In this document: piece by piece, positions 26,801 through 35,923 of the stretch
Numbering within the stretch: position 1 is the stretch's first letter
Layout of the letters: every line of letters begins with the position of its first letter
Assembly: GCA_002419585.1 (NCBI GenBank)
Contig: DIGJ01000014.1
Location: forward strand, 106,760-170,759
Reading direction: 5' to 3'
DNA length: 64,000 nt
Source: Lachnoclostridium sp. UBA5725
GTDB taxonomy: Bacteria > Bacillota > Clostridia > Lachnospirales > Lachnospiraceae
The notes under the pieces: generated by a model
Databases searched by the model: none
Seen by the model: the letters and a program-made list of their open reading frames with translations, nothing else
Told to the model about the DNA's origin: nothing
Position numbers and translations under genes: made by a program

Positions 26801-27847
26801 TTATTTCCCATACGCCTCCACCTCAGGAACCCTCATTTCATTCACACGAGCCCATTCTTTGGTGCCTTCCACTTTTGCAACATCGCTTCTATTTTTTAAT
26901 AAAAATCGAGTCAGATTGTAGCAATCAATCCATATTTCATTATTTCCCTCTTTTTGTGATTCATCAAAGATTAGTTGTACTCCGAAGTGAAGATGCACGG
27001 TATTGATGTTATTCACATTTTCTTTTGTGCTATATCCAGTATGTCCCATATAGCCTATAACATCCCCTGCGGTAACCACGCTTCCTTCTTCTAGTTTTTC
27101 CTGATACGGATAATTCTGTCTTAAATGAGCGTAGTAATAATATCTTTTTTTATCAAAGCTTCGAATACCAATTCGCCAACCACCATACTGATTCCATCCA
27201 AGTGCCTCCACATAGCCGGACTCTACCGCTATAATCGGTGTACCAATCTGTCCCATCATGTCATGTCCTAAATGCACTCTTTTATAGCCATAATTACGCG
27301 AGGAGCCAAAATCATCATAATCACTATAAGGAAAACTCTTTGCTATCGGTGAAAAAGCCTTGAGACCATACTTTTTCTCATATTGCTTCGTTCCACTTTC
27401 ATCACATATCTCGACTTCATACTCACCAATGTAGCCGCCTAGGACTGCATCGTATGCCTCTAAGAAATACTTATAGTATTTCATGTCCTTTGTAAGTTCT
27501 TCCAACGTGGTTTCCTTACTGCAAAGCGATTTTTTCAGTGATTCTAGATCTCGTATTGACTTTTTTGAGAATTCTCCGCCATTTTTTGCTGCTACATAAG
27601 CCAAAAGTTCAATCCAAGATAAATGTACCTCTTCTTCATACGTACTTACATCTATTTCATATGCCTTACACAAGGCTTCGTAGGAAACATTAAAATCTAC
27701 CCACTTGATATAATTCTGGCTGCTTACTGCAACATTCTCCAGGTTTTTATCGGATACTAACCTTGAAGAGCAAACAACGATTCCTATCGCTATGACTACA
27801 ATCAGTTCAGCCAATATACCCCATCTTATTTTTTTTATGTACACCAT
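26801..27847 (-). CDS. Membrane-anchored M23 family metallopeptidase
   Basis: 348 residues from the ATG at 27847 (MVYIKKIRWG), followed by a membrane helix (about 8-28). The C-terminal LytM domain keeps HLGHDMMGQIGTP (HxxxD zinc motif) and TVHLHFGVQL (HxH). M23 enzymes cut peptidoglycan cross-links. The middle part (about 50-160) is not recognised. It follows trpA by 58 bp and may be read with the trp operon or from its own promoter. Spore-associated M23 proteins are a possible comparison, but no specific family is proven. Confidence 0.85.
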   Translation of the reverse strand: MVYIKKIRWGILAELIVVIAIGIVVCSSRLVSDKNLENVAVSSQNYIKWVDFNVSYEALCKAYEIDVSTYEEEVHLSWIELLAYVAAKNGGEFSKKSIRDLESLKKSLCSKETTLEELTKDMKYYKYFLEAYDAVLGGYIGEYEVEICDESGTKQYEKKYGLKAFSPIAKSFPYSDYDDFGSSRNYGYKRVHLGHDMMGQIGTPIIAVESGYVEALGWNQYGGWRIGIRSFDKKRYYYYAHLRQNYPYQEKLEEGSVVTAGDVIGYMGHTGYSTKENVNNINTVHLHFGVQLIFDESQKEGNNEIWIDCYNLTRFLLKNRSDVAKVEGTKEWARVNEMRVPEVEAYGK

Positions 27848-27905
27848 ATCACACCTAAAATTGCAGTTGTAAAAGTATATGATGTGCAAATGCATTTATG
27901 CCAGA

Positions 27906-28682
27906 CTATTGTTCACGAATAGCTTGTTTCATGCTCGATACATACTCGAAAAGTGCCTGGTGTGCGTGATTTCCATATTTTTCAATTATCTTTACAATTG
28001 CGCTTCCCACAATGACGCCATCCGCTAATTTTGCCATCTGCTTTGCCTGGATTGTTGTATTTATACCAAATCCAATGGCACAAGGGATATCGGTCACCGC
28101 TTTGATCAAATCTATCATTGCTGCAAGGTCTGTATTAATTTCACTTCGAACTCCAGTCACTCCCATACTAGATACAACATACAAAAATCCACTGGACTCC
28201 TTGGCTATCATTTGAATACGCTGTCTGGAAGTCGGTGCTATCAAAGATATGACCTCTACCCCATGAGTGGTAGCAATGGGCAGCAATTCACTTCTTTCCT
28301 CATAGGGCATATCTGGAATAATGATTCCATCTACTCCTAATTCCTCACAACGAGCAAAGAATTTTTCGTAACCATAATGAAAAACCGGATTTATATAGGT
28401 CAAAAATACAAGAGGTATGTTTGATACCTGTCGTACGCTTGCTACGATATCAAATACCCCATCCGGAGTCATTCCCTTTGACAATGCTCGGATATTTGCA
28501 TCTTGAATTACGACTCCTTCGGCTGTCGGATCAGAAAATGGTATCCCAATTTCAATCAGATCCGCACCTGCTCGTTCCATTTCAAGGATATATTCAATGG
28601 TCAACGAGGGGGTTGGATCACCGGCTGTCAAAAATCCGATAAATGCTTTTTTATGTTCAAATGCACTGCTAATTCTACTCAT
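27906..28682 (-). CDS. trpA: Tryptophan synthase alpha chain
   Basis: 258 residues. Catalytic Glu and Asp lie in DLIEIGIPFSDPTAEG and GVDGIIIPDMPYEE; the phosphate loop GFGINTTIQAKQM and GVIVGSAIV are intact. It cleaves indole-3-glycerol phosphate to indole, which is channelled to TrpB. Its start overlaps the trpB stop by 8 bp. It is the last biosynthetic gene of the operon. Confidence 0.97.
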   Translation of the reverse strand: MSRISSAFEHKKAFIGFLTAGDPTPSLTIEYILEMERAGADLIEIGIPFSDPTAEGVVIQDANIRALSKGMTPDGVFDIVASVRQVSNIPLVFLTYINPVFHYGYEKFFARCEELGVDGIIIPDMPYEERSELLPIATTHGVEVISLIAPTSRQRIQMIAKESSGFLYVVSSMGVTGVRSEINTDLAAMIDLIKAVTDIPCAIGFGINTTIQAKQMAKLADGVIVGSAIVKIIEKYGNHAHQALFEYVSSMKQAIREQ

Positions 28683-29859
28683 CGATTTTTACCCCCTTAT
28701 ATCTTGCTATGGCTGCAACATCTTTGTCTCCTCGACCAGAAAGGCAGATTATTATATTTTCATCTTTTCTCATTTTGCCTGCGATTTTTCTTGCATAAGA
28801 TACCGCATGTGCACTTTCAATCGCGCAGATGATTCCCTCTGTCTTTGCCAAATACTCGAATGCATCCACGGCCTCATCATCTGTAACTGGTACATAAGTT
28901 GCACGCTCACTATCGTATAAATTTGCATGTTCTGGACCAATACCCGGATAGTCTAGACCTGCTGAAATCGAGTACACTGGTGCAATCTGTCCATTTTCAT
29001 CCTGGCAAAAGTACGATTTCATTCCATGAAAAATACCGACTTCTCCTTTTGCGATCGTAGCAGCATGAAGCGCCGTATCGACGCCCTTACCTGCTGCCTC
29101 ACAGCCAATCAGCTTCACATTCTCATCCTCTATAAAATGATAGAACATTCCCATCGCATTGCTGCCACCTCCAACACAAGCTAATACAGCAGATGGAAGT
29201 TTTCCCTCATATTCTAAAATCTGCTCCCTTGCTTCTAAACTGATAATACTTTGAAAATCACGAACAATCATCGGAAATGGGTGTGGTCCCATAACGGAGC
29301 CGAGTACGTAATGCGTATCACTCACACGATTGGTCCACTCCCTCATGGTTTCATTTACTGCATCTTTGAGCGTCATGGTTCCACTGGTAACTGGATGTAC
29401 TTTTGCACCCAAAAGTTCCATACGGTAGACATTAAGTGCTTGCCGTATCGTATCTTCCTTTCCCATAAATATTTCACATTCAAGTCCTAGAAGTGCTGCT
29501 GCCGTTGCTGTTGCAACTCCATGCTGACCAGCACCTGTTTCAGCAATGACGCGAGTCTTTCCCATTTTTTTTGCCATTAACACCTGTCCGAGCACATTGT
29601 TTATTTTATGCGATCCAGTGTGATTTAGATCTTCTCGTTTTAGATAGATCCGGGCTCCTCCTAAATCTTTCGTCATATTTTTTGCGTAATAAAGAAGGGA
29701 AGGTCTTCCCGCATACTGATTCAGTAAATCCTCCAATTCTTTCTGAAACTCTTTATCGTTTTTATAACATTCATACGCATCTTCTAGTCTTATAATTTCA
29801 TTCATTAGCGTTTCTGCAATATACTGCCCACCAAAGACTCCGTAACGTCCTTTTTCCAT
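28675..29859 (-). CDS. trpB: Tryptophan synthase beta chain
   Basis: 394 residues. The PLP lysine is in LNHTGSHKINNVLGQ, the phosphate-binding loop in CVGGGSNAMGMF, and the IAETGAGQHGVATA active-site segment is conserved. It condenses indole with serine. It starts 3 bp after trpCF and is of the usual length for TrpB1. Confidence 0.98.
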   Translation of the reverse strand: MEKGRYGVFGGQYIAETLMNEIIRLEDAYECYKNDKEFQKELEDLLNQYAGRPSLLYYAKNMTKDLGGARIYLKREDLNHTGSHKINNVLGQVLMAKKMGKTRVIAETGAGQHGVATATAAALLGLECEIFMGKEDTIRQALNVYRMELLGAKVHPVTSGTMTLKDAVNETMREWTNRVSDTHYVLGSVMGPHPFPMIVRDFQSIISLEAREQILEYEGKLPSAVLACVGGGSNAMGMFYHFIEDENVKLIGCEAAGKGVDTALHAATIAKGEVGIFHGMKSYFCQDENGQIAPVYSISAGLDYPGIGPEHANLYDSERATYVPVTDDEAVDAFEYLAKTEGIICAIESAHAVSYARKIAGKMRKDENIIICLSGRGDKDVAAIARYKGVKIDE

Positions 29860-29862
29860 CTT

Positions 29863-31278
29863 TTATATCTCCTTTCCTGCTTTTATCAGTTGTTTCATTC
29901 TCTCCAGATTTTTATATCCTTCTACTTCAACACCACTACTGACATCAATACACATAGGCAGAAATGGCAGTACCGCATTGCAGGCTTCTTTCACATTTTC
30001 TGCGCTAAGTCCCCCAGCTAAAAAGAACGGTTTCATTTGAAATTCAGGATCCATATTTTTCAAAATCCCCCAGTCAAAGCTTTCGCCCGTTCCTTCTCCA
30101 TTGTCGAGTAGCAAATAATCCGCTTTGGAATCCTGCCATCGAAGGATATCCTGTGTATCTCTTACTTTGATTGCTTTAATGACTGATTTTCCTGTTGCTT
30201 TTTTAATCTTAAAAATATCTTCTTCACTCTCACTTCCATGAAGCTGTGCAATATCAATAATTCCTTTTTTTAGTAAATCAATGATATTGTCGGACGGTTC
30301 ATTTACAAAAACACCAACTGCCTGAATATCCTTTGAAAGTTTCGATTTTAGTATGAAGGCTTCCTCCGGTGATACCCTTCGTTTACTCTTTGCAAATACG
30401 AACCCGATATAATCTGGTTTGCATTCATTTGCATACTCTATATCTATCTCACGACGCAAGCCACATATTTTTGTTTTGATTATGTTATTTATCTTTTTAC
30501 TACCTCTTAATTCATCCAGCATTTCTTTTTTATTTTCGCTTCTCATAAGCGTTTCTCCGATTAAAACCGCATTCACATGATTTTCCTTTAATGCAGCAAT
30601 ATCCTGTGCTGTCTTCATTCCACTTTCTGATACAAACAGAATGTCATTTGGAACAAGACTTCGTAATCGAATCGATGTTTGAATATCCACTTGAAAGGTC
30701 TTTAAGTCACGGTTATTGACGCCGATTACCCTTGCATTACATCGAATCGCCATAGCGACCTCTTCTTGTGTGTGAGCCTCAACCAATGCAGAAAGCCCTA
30801 GTGAATCTGCAATCTTTATATACTCGTTTAACTCTTCTTCCGAAAGTATCGAACAAATCAGTAGGACCGCATCTGCTCCGAGTACTTTTGCCTCATAAAT
30901 CATGTACTTATCTACCGTAAAATCCTTTCGAAGCACTGGAATCGTTACCGCTTCCTTAATTTCTTTCAGATATTGATTGTCACCTAAGAAATAATTTGGT
31001 TCCGTTAGAACCGAAATGGCAGAAGCTCCTGCCTTCTCATATTGAGTCGCAATCGAAATATAGGGAAACGCTTCTGCGATGACTCCTTTTGAGGGAGATG
31101 CTTTCTTTACCTCGCAAATAAATTGGATATCCTGCCTTCTTAGGGCTTTCTCAAACGGAAACTTTTTCTCTCCTTGTGCTAGTTTATATGCTTGTTCCTT
31201 CATTTCATCATATGATATCTGCAGTTTTTGATTTGCGATTCGTTCTCGTGTTTTTTTTGCTATCTCATCTAAAATCAT
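29863..31278 (-). CDS. trpCF: Fused indole-3-glycerol phosphate synthase - phosphoribosylanthranilate isomerase
   Basis: 471 residues. Residues 1-262 are TrpC (FICEVKKASPSKG, VLRKDFTVDKYMIYEAK, VGVNNRDLKTF, VSESGM). Residues 265-471 are TrpF (TKICGLRREIDIEYAN, DYIGFVFAKSKRRVSP, AQLHGSE, FLAGGLSAENV). Both TIM barrels look complete. The fusion is like that of enterobacteria but is less usual among Firmicutes. The ATG lacks a clear ribosome site, and a hairpin lies just upstream (31295-31324). Confidence 0.95.
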   Translation of the reverse strand: MILDEIAKKTRERIANQKLQISYDEMKEQAYKLAQGEKKFPFEKALRRQDIQFICEVKKASPSKGVIAEAFPYISIATQYEKAGASAISVLTEPNYFLGDNQYLKEIKEAVTIPVLRKDFTVDKYMIYEAKVLGADAVLLICSILSEEELNEYIKIADSLGLSALVEAHTQEEVAMAIRCNARVIGVNNRDLKTFQVDIQTSIRLRSLVPNDILFVSESGMKTAQDIAALKENHVNAVLIGETLMRSENKKEMLDELRGSKKINNIIKTKICGLRREIDIEYANECKPDYIGFVFAKSKRRVSPEEAFILKSKLSKDIQAVGVFVNEPSDNIIDLLKKGIIDIAQLHGSESEEDIFKIKKATGKSVIKAIKVRDTQDILRWQDSKADYLLLDNGEGTGESFDWGILKNMDPEFQMKPFFLAGGLSAENVKEACNAVLPFLPMCIDVSSGVEVEGYKNLERMKQLIKAGKEI

Positions 31279-31294
31279 ACGTTGATACCAGTCA

Positions 31295-31324
31295 CAAACA
31301 CAAAGGTTGGAACTTATGTGTTTG
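31295..31324 (-). promoter_or_regulatory. Hairpin in the trpD-trpCF gap
   Basis: CAAACACA pairs with TGTGTTTG across a 14-nt loop, 16 bp before the trpCF start. The 128-bp gap is the only long one in the operon. Function unknown; it may set trpCF translation or protect a processed end. Confidence 0.5.
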
Positions 31325-31406
31325 CATTTATCCTTTCATAAAAATTCTTTCGATCTTGGTCCAGTTTGAATATGTTTTGTATTATTCATTTTTGCACTCA
31401 CATTTT

Positions 31407-32414
31407 CTACTCATTAGAGCATCGAATGAAGGATTCTAATTGCTTCTTTGCCATACCAGAATCGATGAGCTGTTCTGCCATACGAACTCCCTCTTCCAGT
31501 GTTTCACAACGCCCTGCAACATAAAATCCGGCGCCTGCATTTAAAAGCACTGCCTCCCGTTTTGGACCTTTTTCACCATTCAAAATAGCACAGGTGATAT
31601 CCGCATTTTCTTCCGGTGTTCCTCCTACCAAATCTTCCCTGCTACATTTTGTAAATCCAAAGTCCTCCGGCTCAATCACATAAGAATGAATCTCACCATT
31701 TCTCACTTCACAAACACTCGTCTTTGCACTCATTGATATTTCATCCAGTTTATCCTGTCCATAAACGACCATCGCATTTTTGACGCCTAAATTTAAGAGT
31801 ACATTGGCAAGTGGTAACAAAAGGGCTTCCTCATACACTCCCATTACCTGCATATTTGCTCCTGCCGGATTTGCTAATGGTCCTAGAATATTAAATATTG
31901 TCCGGATACCTAATTCTTTTCGAACGGGTCCCACATGCTTCATGGCAATATGATAATTTTGTGCAAACAAGAAGCAAATACCAATTTCCGTTAGCATCGC
32001 AGCACTTTTTTCTGGTGTCACTAATATATTTACTCCCAAAGCTTCCAGCACATCCGCTGCACCACTGCGACTGCTTGCCGCACGATTTCCATGTTTTGCT
32101 ACTGGTACACCACCAGAGGAAACCACAATTGCCGAAGTCGTAGAGATATTAAAAGAATTGGAACCATCCCCACCAGTTCCCACAATTTCAAGTACATCCA
32201 TGTCATGTAGTAATTTAATGCAATGATTTCTCATCTCAAACGCTGAGCCTGTGATTTCATCAATTGTTTCCCCTTTCATACTAAGTGCCGTAAGGTAAGC
32301 ACTTTTTTGTACCTCACTGGCTGTTCCACTCATAATTTCATTCATAACTTCGCGAGCCATTTCATATCCTATATCTTGCTTTTTACTTAATGTTAAGATT
32401 GCTTCTTTTATCAT
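31407..32414 (-). CDS. trpD: Anthranilate phosphoribosyltransferase
   Basis: 335 residues. PRPP and anthranilate motifs are EIVGTGGDGSNSFNIST, KHGNRAASSRSGAADVLEALG and RTIFNILGPLANPA. It converts anthranilate and PRPP to phosphoribosylanthranilate. Its start lies within the trpG end (32-bp overlap), suggesting coupled translation. Confidence 0.97.
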   Translation of the reverse strand: MIKEAILTLSKKQDIGYEMAREVMNEIMSGTASEVQKSAYLTALSMKGETIDEITGSAFEMRNHCIKLLHDMDVLEIVGTGGDGSNSFNISTTSAIVVSSGGVPVAKHGNRAASSRSGAADVLEALGVNILVTPEKSAAMLTEIGICFLFAQNYHIAMKHVGPVRKELGIRTIFNILGPLANPAGANMQVMGVYEEALLLPLANVLLNLGVKNAMVVYGQDKLDEISMSAKTSVCEVRNGEIHSYVIEPEDFGFTKCSREDLVGGTPEENADITCAILNGEKGPKREAVLLNAGAGFYVAGRCETLEEGVRMAEQLIDSGMAKKQLESFIRCSNE

Positions 32415-33048
32415 AGCAATTCATCCTTTCCTGAAATATATCGTTTACTTTGTCCGTTACCTTCTTTTTCTCTATTTCACCCAGTATATTTTTAATAATT
32501 TGCACTCCGTCTTTGGTTAATACGGATTCTGGATGAAACTGAACCCCGAACACTGGATAACTTTCATGCTCTACTGCCATTACTTCACCCTCATCGGAAA
32601 CAGCAACTACCTTTAACTCTTTTGGTATGGTCTTAGGGTCTGCAACTAAGGAATGATACCTTGCCGCTTGCATGGTATGCCCTTTTTCATTGATACCCTG
32701 AAAGAGCCGACTATCGTTTGATAGTTTGATGATACTGGATTTTCCATGCATGAGCTTCTTTGCATAAGTAATGGTTGCTCCAAATGCTTCGCAGATTGCC
32801 TGGTGTCCAAGGCAAACACCTAAGATTGGTACTTTTCCTGCAAAATATTGTACCGCCTCTATACAAATTCCAGCATCGGCTGGTCGTTTCGGTCCTGGTG
32901 AGAGGACAATAAGTTCTGGTTTCATCTGTTCAATTTCAGAAATGGTTTTTTCATCATTTCGTATAACTATAATGTCATCTCGAATACTTCCAATCAGCTG
33001 GTAGAGATTATAAGAAAAGCTGTCATAATTATCAATGAGCAATATCAA
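32383..33048 (-). CDS. trpG: Anthranilate synthase component II (glutamine amidotransferase)
   Basis: 221 residues from the TTG at 33046-33048, which gives the family start MILLIDNYDSFSYNL and sits 7 bp from GGAGG. A TTG two codons upstream is also open but too close to the ribosome site. The catalytic triad is visible: Cys in GVCLGHQAI and His-Glu in GVQFHPESV. It supplies ammonia to TrpE. It overlaps the trpE end. Confidence 0.95.
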   Translation of the reverse strand: MILLIDNYDSFSYNLYQLIGSIRDDIIVIRNDEKTISEIEQMKPELIVLSPGPKRPADAGICIEAVQYFAGKVPILGVCLGHQAICEAFGATITYAKKLMHGKSSIIKLSNDSRLFQGINEKGHTMQAARYHSLVADPKTIPKELKVVAVSDEGEVMAVEHESYPVFGVQFHPESVLTKDGVQIIKNILGEIEKKKVTDKVNDIFQERMNCYDKRSNLNIK

Positions 33049-34522
33049 AGTCAATTCCTCCTTCCGCCATACCTAATGCGGTAACTACCGCCTGTGCTTT
33101 GTTGAGACATTCCTGGTATTCATTTTCTGGATTACTATCTGCAACAATTCCGGCACCGGAACGTACAAATACTTTTCCCTTCTTGTGATAAGCCAGACGG
33201 ATCGCAATGCAGGTATCCAGCTCTCCCGTAAAGCTTAGATATCCGATTGCCCCTCCATAGATTCCCCGCTTTTTCCCTTCTAGTTCATTGATTATCTCGC
33301 AGGCTCGTAGTTTCGGTGCGCCAGAAAGTGTTCCTGCAGGTAGGATTGCATCGACAGCATCCAACGCGTCCTTATTTGGTGATATCTCTCCCGTAACCGT
33401 TGATCCAATATGAAAAACATGTGAAAAGCGTTCAATATTCGCATACTTTTCTACTTTTACACTTCCAATGTTGCTAATCTTTCCAATGTCATTTCTTCCT
33501 AGGTCTACCAACATGTTATGTTCTGCGAGTTCTTTTTCATCGGACAATAGTTCCTTCACCAAACGTTCATCTTCCTCGTTGTCCCTTCCCCGCGGTCTTG
33601 TTCCAGCAAGCGGATAAGTGAATAGCTTATTATCCTGAAGCTTTACCAGTGTTTCTGGAGAAGCCCCTGCTATCTCAATATCATCACTTGAAAAATAGAA
33701 CATATAGGGCGAAGGATTTAGCGTTCGCAGCACGCGATACGTATCAAGCAGACTTCCCTCCACTTCTACTTCCAAACGGTTGGATAAAACCACCTGAAAA
33801 ATGTCCCCTTCTATAATTAATTTTTTTGCTTTTTCTACCATTTCACAATACTGATCTTTATCAAAAAGTGCTTTCCATTGGCTTTTTAAAGAAAGTGGCT
33901 TATCTTGCGCCATTTGACCATGTGTCAATAGCTGTGCCATGCTCTGCAAGGTTGCTTTTGCATTTTCATAGTTTTCTTCCATATGATTCGTTTTCGCATT
34001 TGCAATGAGTAATATCTTTTGCCTTTCATTATCAAAAGCAATTACTTTATCAAACAACATTAAATCAACATCTTTAAAACCGTCTTCATCCTCGGCATCC
34101 AGTACAAGCTTGGGTTCACTATATTTGATATAATCATAGGAGAAATATCCAACAAGCCCTCCTGTAAAAGTCGGCAGATTCTCAAGTTTTGGGCTTTTAT
34201 ACTGCTTCAAAATAGTTTGAATTGCCTCTTTTGGATGTTCTACCACCTTTTTTTCTTCCATGCCTGACCGAAGCATCAGCTCATGATTGTGACAGGAAAG
34301 TTCTAGGATTGGGTCATACCCAAGGAAGGTATATCGTCCCCATTTTTTCTGTTCCTCCACACTCTCTAGCATGTAACAGTGTACACTTACCTTTTTTATG
34401 ATTTTCATGACCGTTACCGGTGTCATTTTATCCGCATACAGCTCAAGACAGATTGGAATCACACCATATTGCTTTGTCTTGCTCAGCTTGAATGCTTCTT
34501 CTTTCGATGGATAAACGTTCAT
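33032..34522 (-). CDS. trpE: Anthranilate synthase component I
   Basis: 496 residues. The feedback-inhibition motif appears as CYMLESVEE, close to the LLES of tryptophan-sensitive enzymes. Chorismate-site motifs are LVGYFSYD, FSSDDIEIAGASPETLVKL, AGTRPRGRD, EHNMLVDLGRND, LPAGTLSGAPK and RSGAGIVADSNPE. It makes anthranilate from chorismate with TrpG. The AAAGGAGGT site lies directly upstream, behind a tryptophan T-box leader. Confidence 0.97.
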   Translation of the reverse strand: MNVYPSKEEAFKLSKTKQYGVIPICLELYADKMTPVTVMKIIKKVSVHCYMLESVEEQKKWGRYTFLGYDPILELSCHNHELMLRSGMEEKKVVEHPKEAIQTILKQYKSPKLENLPTFTGGLVGYFSYDYIKYSEPKLVLDAEDEDGFKDVDLMLFDKVIAFDNERQKILLIANAKTNHMEENYENAKATLQSMAQLLTHGQMAQDKPLSLKSQWKALFDKDQYCEMVEKAKKLIIEGDIFQVVLSNRLEVEVEGSLLDTYRVLRTLNPSPYMFYFSSDDIEIAGASPETLVKLQDNKLFTYPLAGTRPRGRDNEEDERLVKELLSDEKELAEHNMLVDLGRNDIGKISNIGSVKVEKYANIERFSHVFHIGSTVTGEISPNKDALDAVDAILPAGTLSGAPKLRACEIINELEGKKRGIYGGAIGYLSFTGELDTCIAIRLAYHKKGKVFVRSGAGIVADSNPENEYQECLNKAQAVVTALGMAEGGIDFDIAH

Positions 34523-34599
34523 TTTTTTACTACCTCCTTTTAAAATCCAAGTCTTAAATTCCTAGTTTTCGTAAGGACTATATCCGACAATTCGAAAAA

Positions 34600-34900
34600 A
34601 GGGTAAAAAAATACCGTCCTTGCCAGATATACTCTGTCAAGGACGGGAAATAGTTGTATTAAAATACACCCGCGGTGCCACCTCGATTCACGAAACGTAT
34701 GCTCGTGCACTTACTAGATACTAACATATCTATGACAACTAACGTATGTCTTACGTCGCAGAATACTAGGAGATTTCCGTTCACTGCGCCCTCAGCGGTC
34801 CATTTAATAGCCTGCGTTCTGTCGGTTCTCAGCATTCCCGACTCTCTGTAAGTGCACGTTCTATTTTTATCTCCGCTTCAACGGTTTAAAGGATTAAATT
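34600..34900 (-). promoter_or_regulatory. T-box riboswitch (tryptophan) in the trp operon leader
   Basis: The minus-strand leader carries a TGG specifier codon (plus 34800-34802), the T-box CGAGGTGGCACCGCGGG (around 34669-34684) and an intrinsic terminator at 34614-34646. It should let uncharged tRNA-Trp switch on trpEGD(CF)BA. The specifier matches the operon product. Confidence 0.94.
34603..34646 (-). terminator. T-box attenuator terminator of the trp operon
   Basis: CCGTCCTTG pairs with CAAGGACGG, followed on the minus strand by a long T run. The stem is adjacent to the T-box antiterminator sequence. Confidence 0.9.
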
Positions 34901-34911
34901 AAATTTTCTTC

Positions 34912-34940
34912 ATTATAATTTATCTTCCGATGAAATGCAA
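34912..34940 (-). promoter_or_regulatory. Sigma-A promoter of the trp operon
   Basis: On the minus strand TTGCAT (34935-34940), a 17-bp spacer and TATAAT (34912-34917). It lies only 8 bp from the end of the corA-like gene. Confidence 0.82.
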
Positions 34941-34947
34941 GTGTTTT

Positions 34948-35859
34948 TTACCAGAATTTCTTTCGTTTTGAAATCCATAGGCTTATTATTACAATTATAA
35001 TACTAATTAAAATGACAAATGGATATCCGTATCTCCATTGAAGCTCTGGCATATAAACAAAATTCATACCATACCATCCAGCGATCAGTGTCAATGGTAG
35101 GAAAATGGTTGTTACAATCGTCAGTACTTTCATTACATTATTCTGGCGAATTCCAATTTCTGATTGATAAACATCTTGTACCTGCATTGCATATTCTCTC
35201 AACACCTGTGTTTCTGCCTGAAGTCTGGCCGCACGTTCTGAAAATACACGAAAATGTGTTACATCCTCTTTCCCAAAAAAATCCATTTCATTTTCATATA
35301 GATTCTCCCCTAGGTTCGTAAGTTGACTATAATAGCGATGTAAACGAGAAATTTCTTTTTTTAAGTGTAGCATTCGATAATTAAATTTATGGACATTTCC
35401 GTTTATAATACTTTCTTCCATATTCGTAATTTCTTTTTCAAGAGCCGCCAGATATAATAAATCTTCGTCGATAAAAGAAAGTAAGAAATCATATAAAAAA
35501 CGTTCCAGTGTATATCCTTTTCGTTGCTTACTTACCATTATTTTATCGATACTTTTCTTTACTATTTCAGAGTCATCAATAAAGATAAGTCTCTTTTCAA
35601 GTATATAAAACGCAAAACCCAAATTTTTCTCATGCTGTTCTTTCATCGGAATGTGTAAGGTTCCAAATAAATAGTTTCCGTGGATTTCTAATTTGCAAAA
35701 ATGGATATTATCTTCTCTTTGGTTTAGAAGATAACTTGCTTTTATATCCATTTCTTTTTCCCATTCCTGACTGGTAAATACAGCTACTCCATCCTCCCAC
35801 TGCTCCCATTTTTGTGTAGCCTCTACTTCCATTGTGTCATTGCTAATTCTGTAAAACAT
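34948..35859 (-). CDS. CorA-family divalent cation transporter
   Basis: 303 residues. The soluble N-terminal domain ends in long helices, and two C-terminal membrane helices follow. The pore signature appears as YGMNFVYMPEL (GMN). CorA proteins move magnesium, and sometimes cobalt or nickel, down the membrane potential. The hydrophilic funnel (about 130-240) is rich in charged residues, as expected. No operon partners are evident. Confidence 0.9.
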   Translation of the reverse strand: MFYRISNDTMEVEATQKWEQWEDGVAVFTSQEWEKEMDIKASYLLNQREDNIHFCKLEIHGNYLFGTLHIPMKEQHEKNLGFAFYILEKRLIFIDDSEIVKKSIDKIMVSKQRKGYTLERFLYDFLLSFIDEDLLYLAALEKEITNMEESIINGNVHKFNYRMLHLKKEISRLHRYYSQLTNLGENLYENEMDFFGKEDVTHFRVFSERAARLQAETQVLREYAMQVQDVYQSEIGIRQNNVMKVLTIVTTIFLPLTLIAGWYGMNFVYMPELQWRYGYPFVILISIIIVIISLWISKRKKFW

Positions 35860-35923
35860 AAACCATTCCCTCTCTTTTTACTAACCTAAAATCTCAAGCA
35901 GGTTCTATATTCGGGCAGATCAT

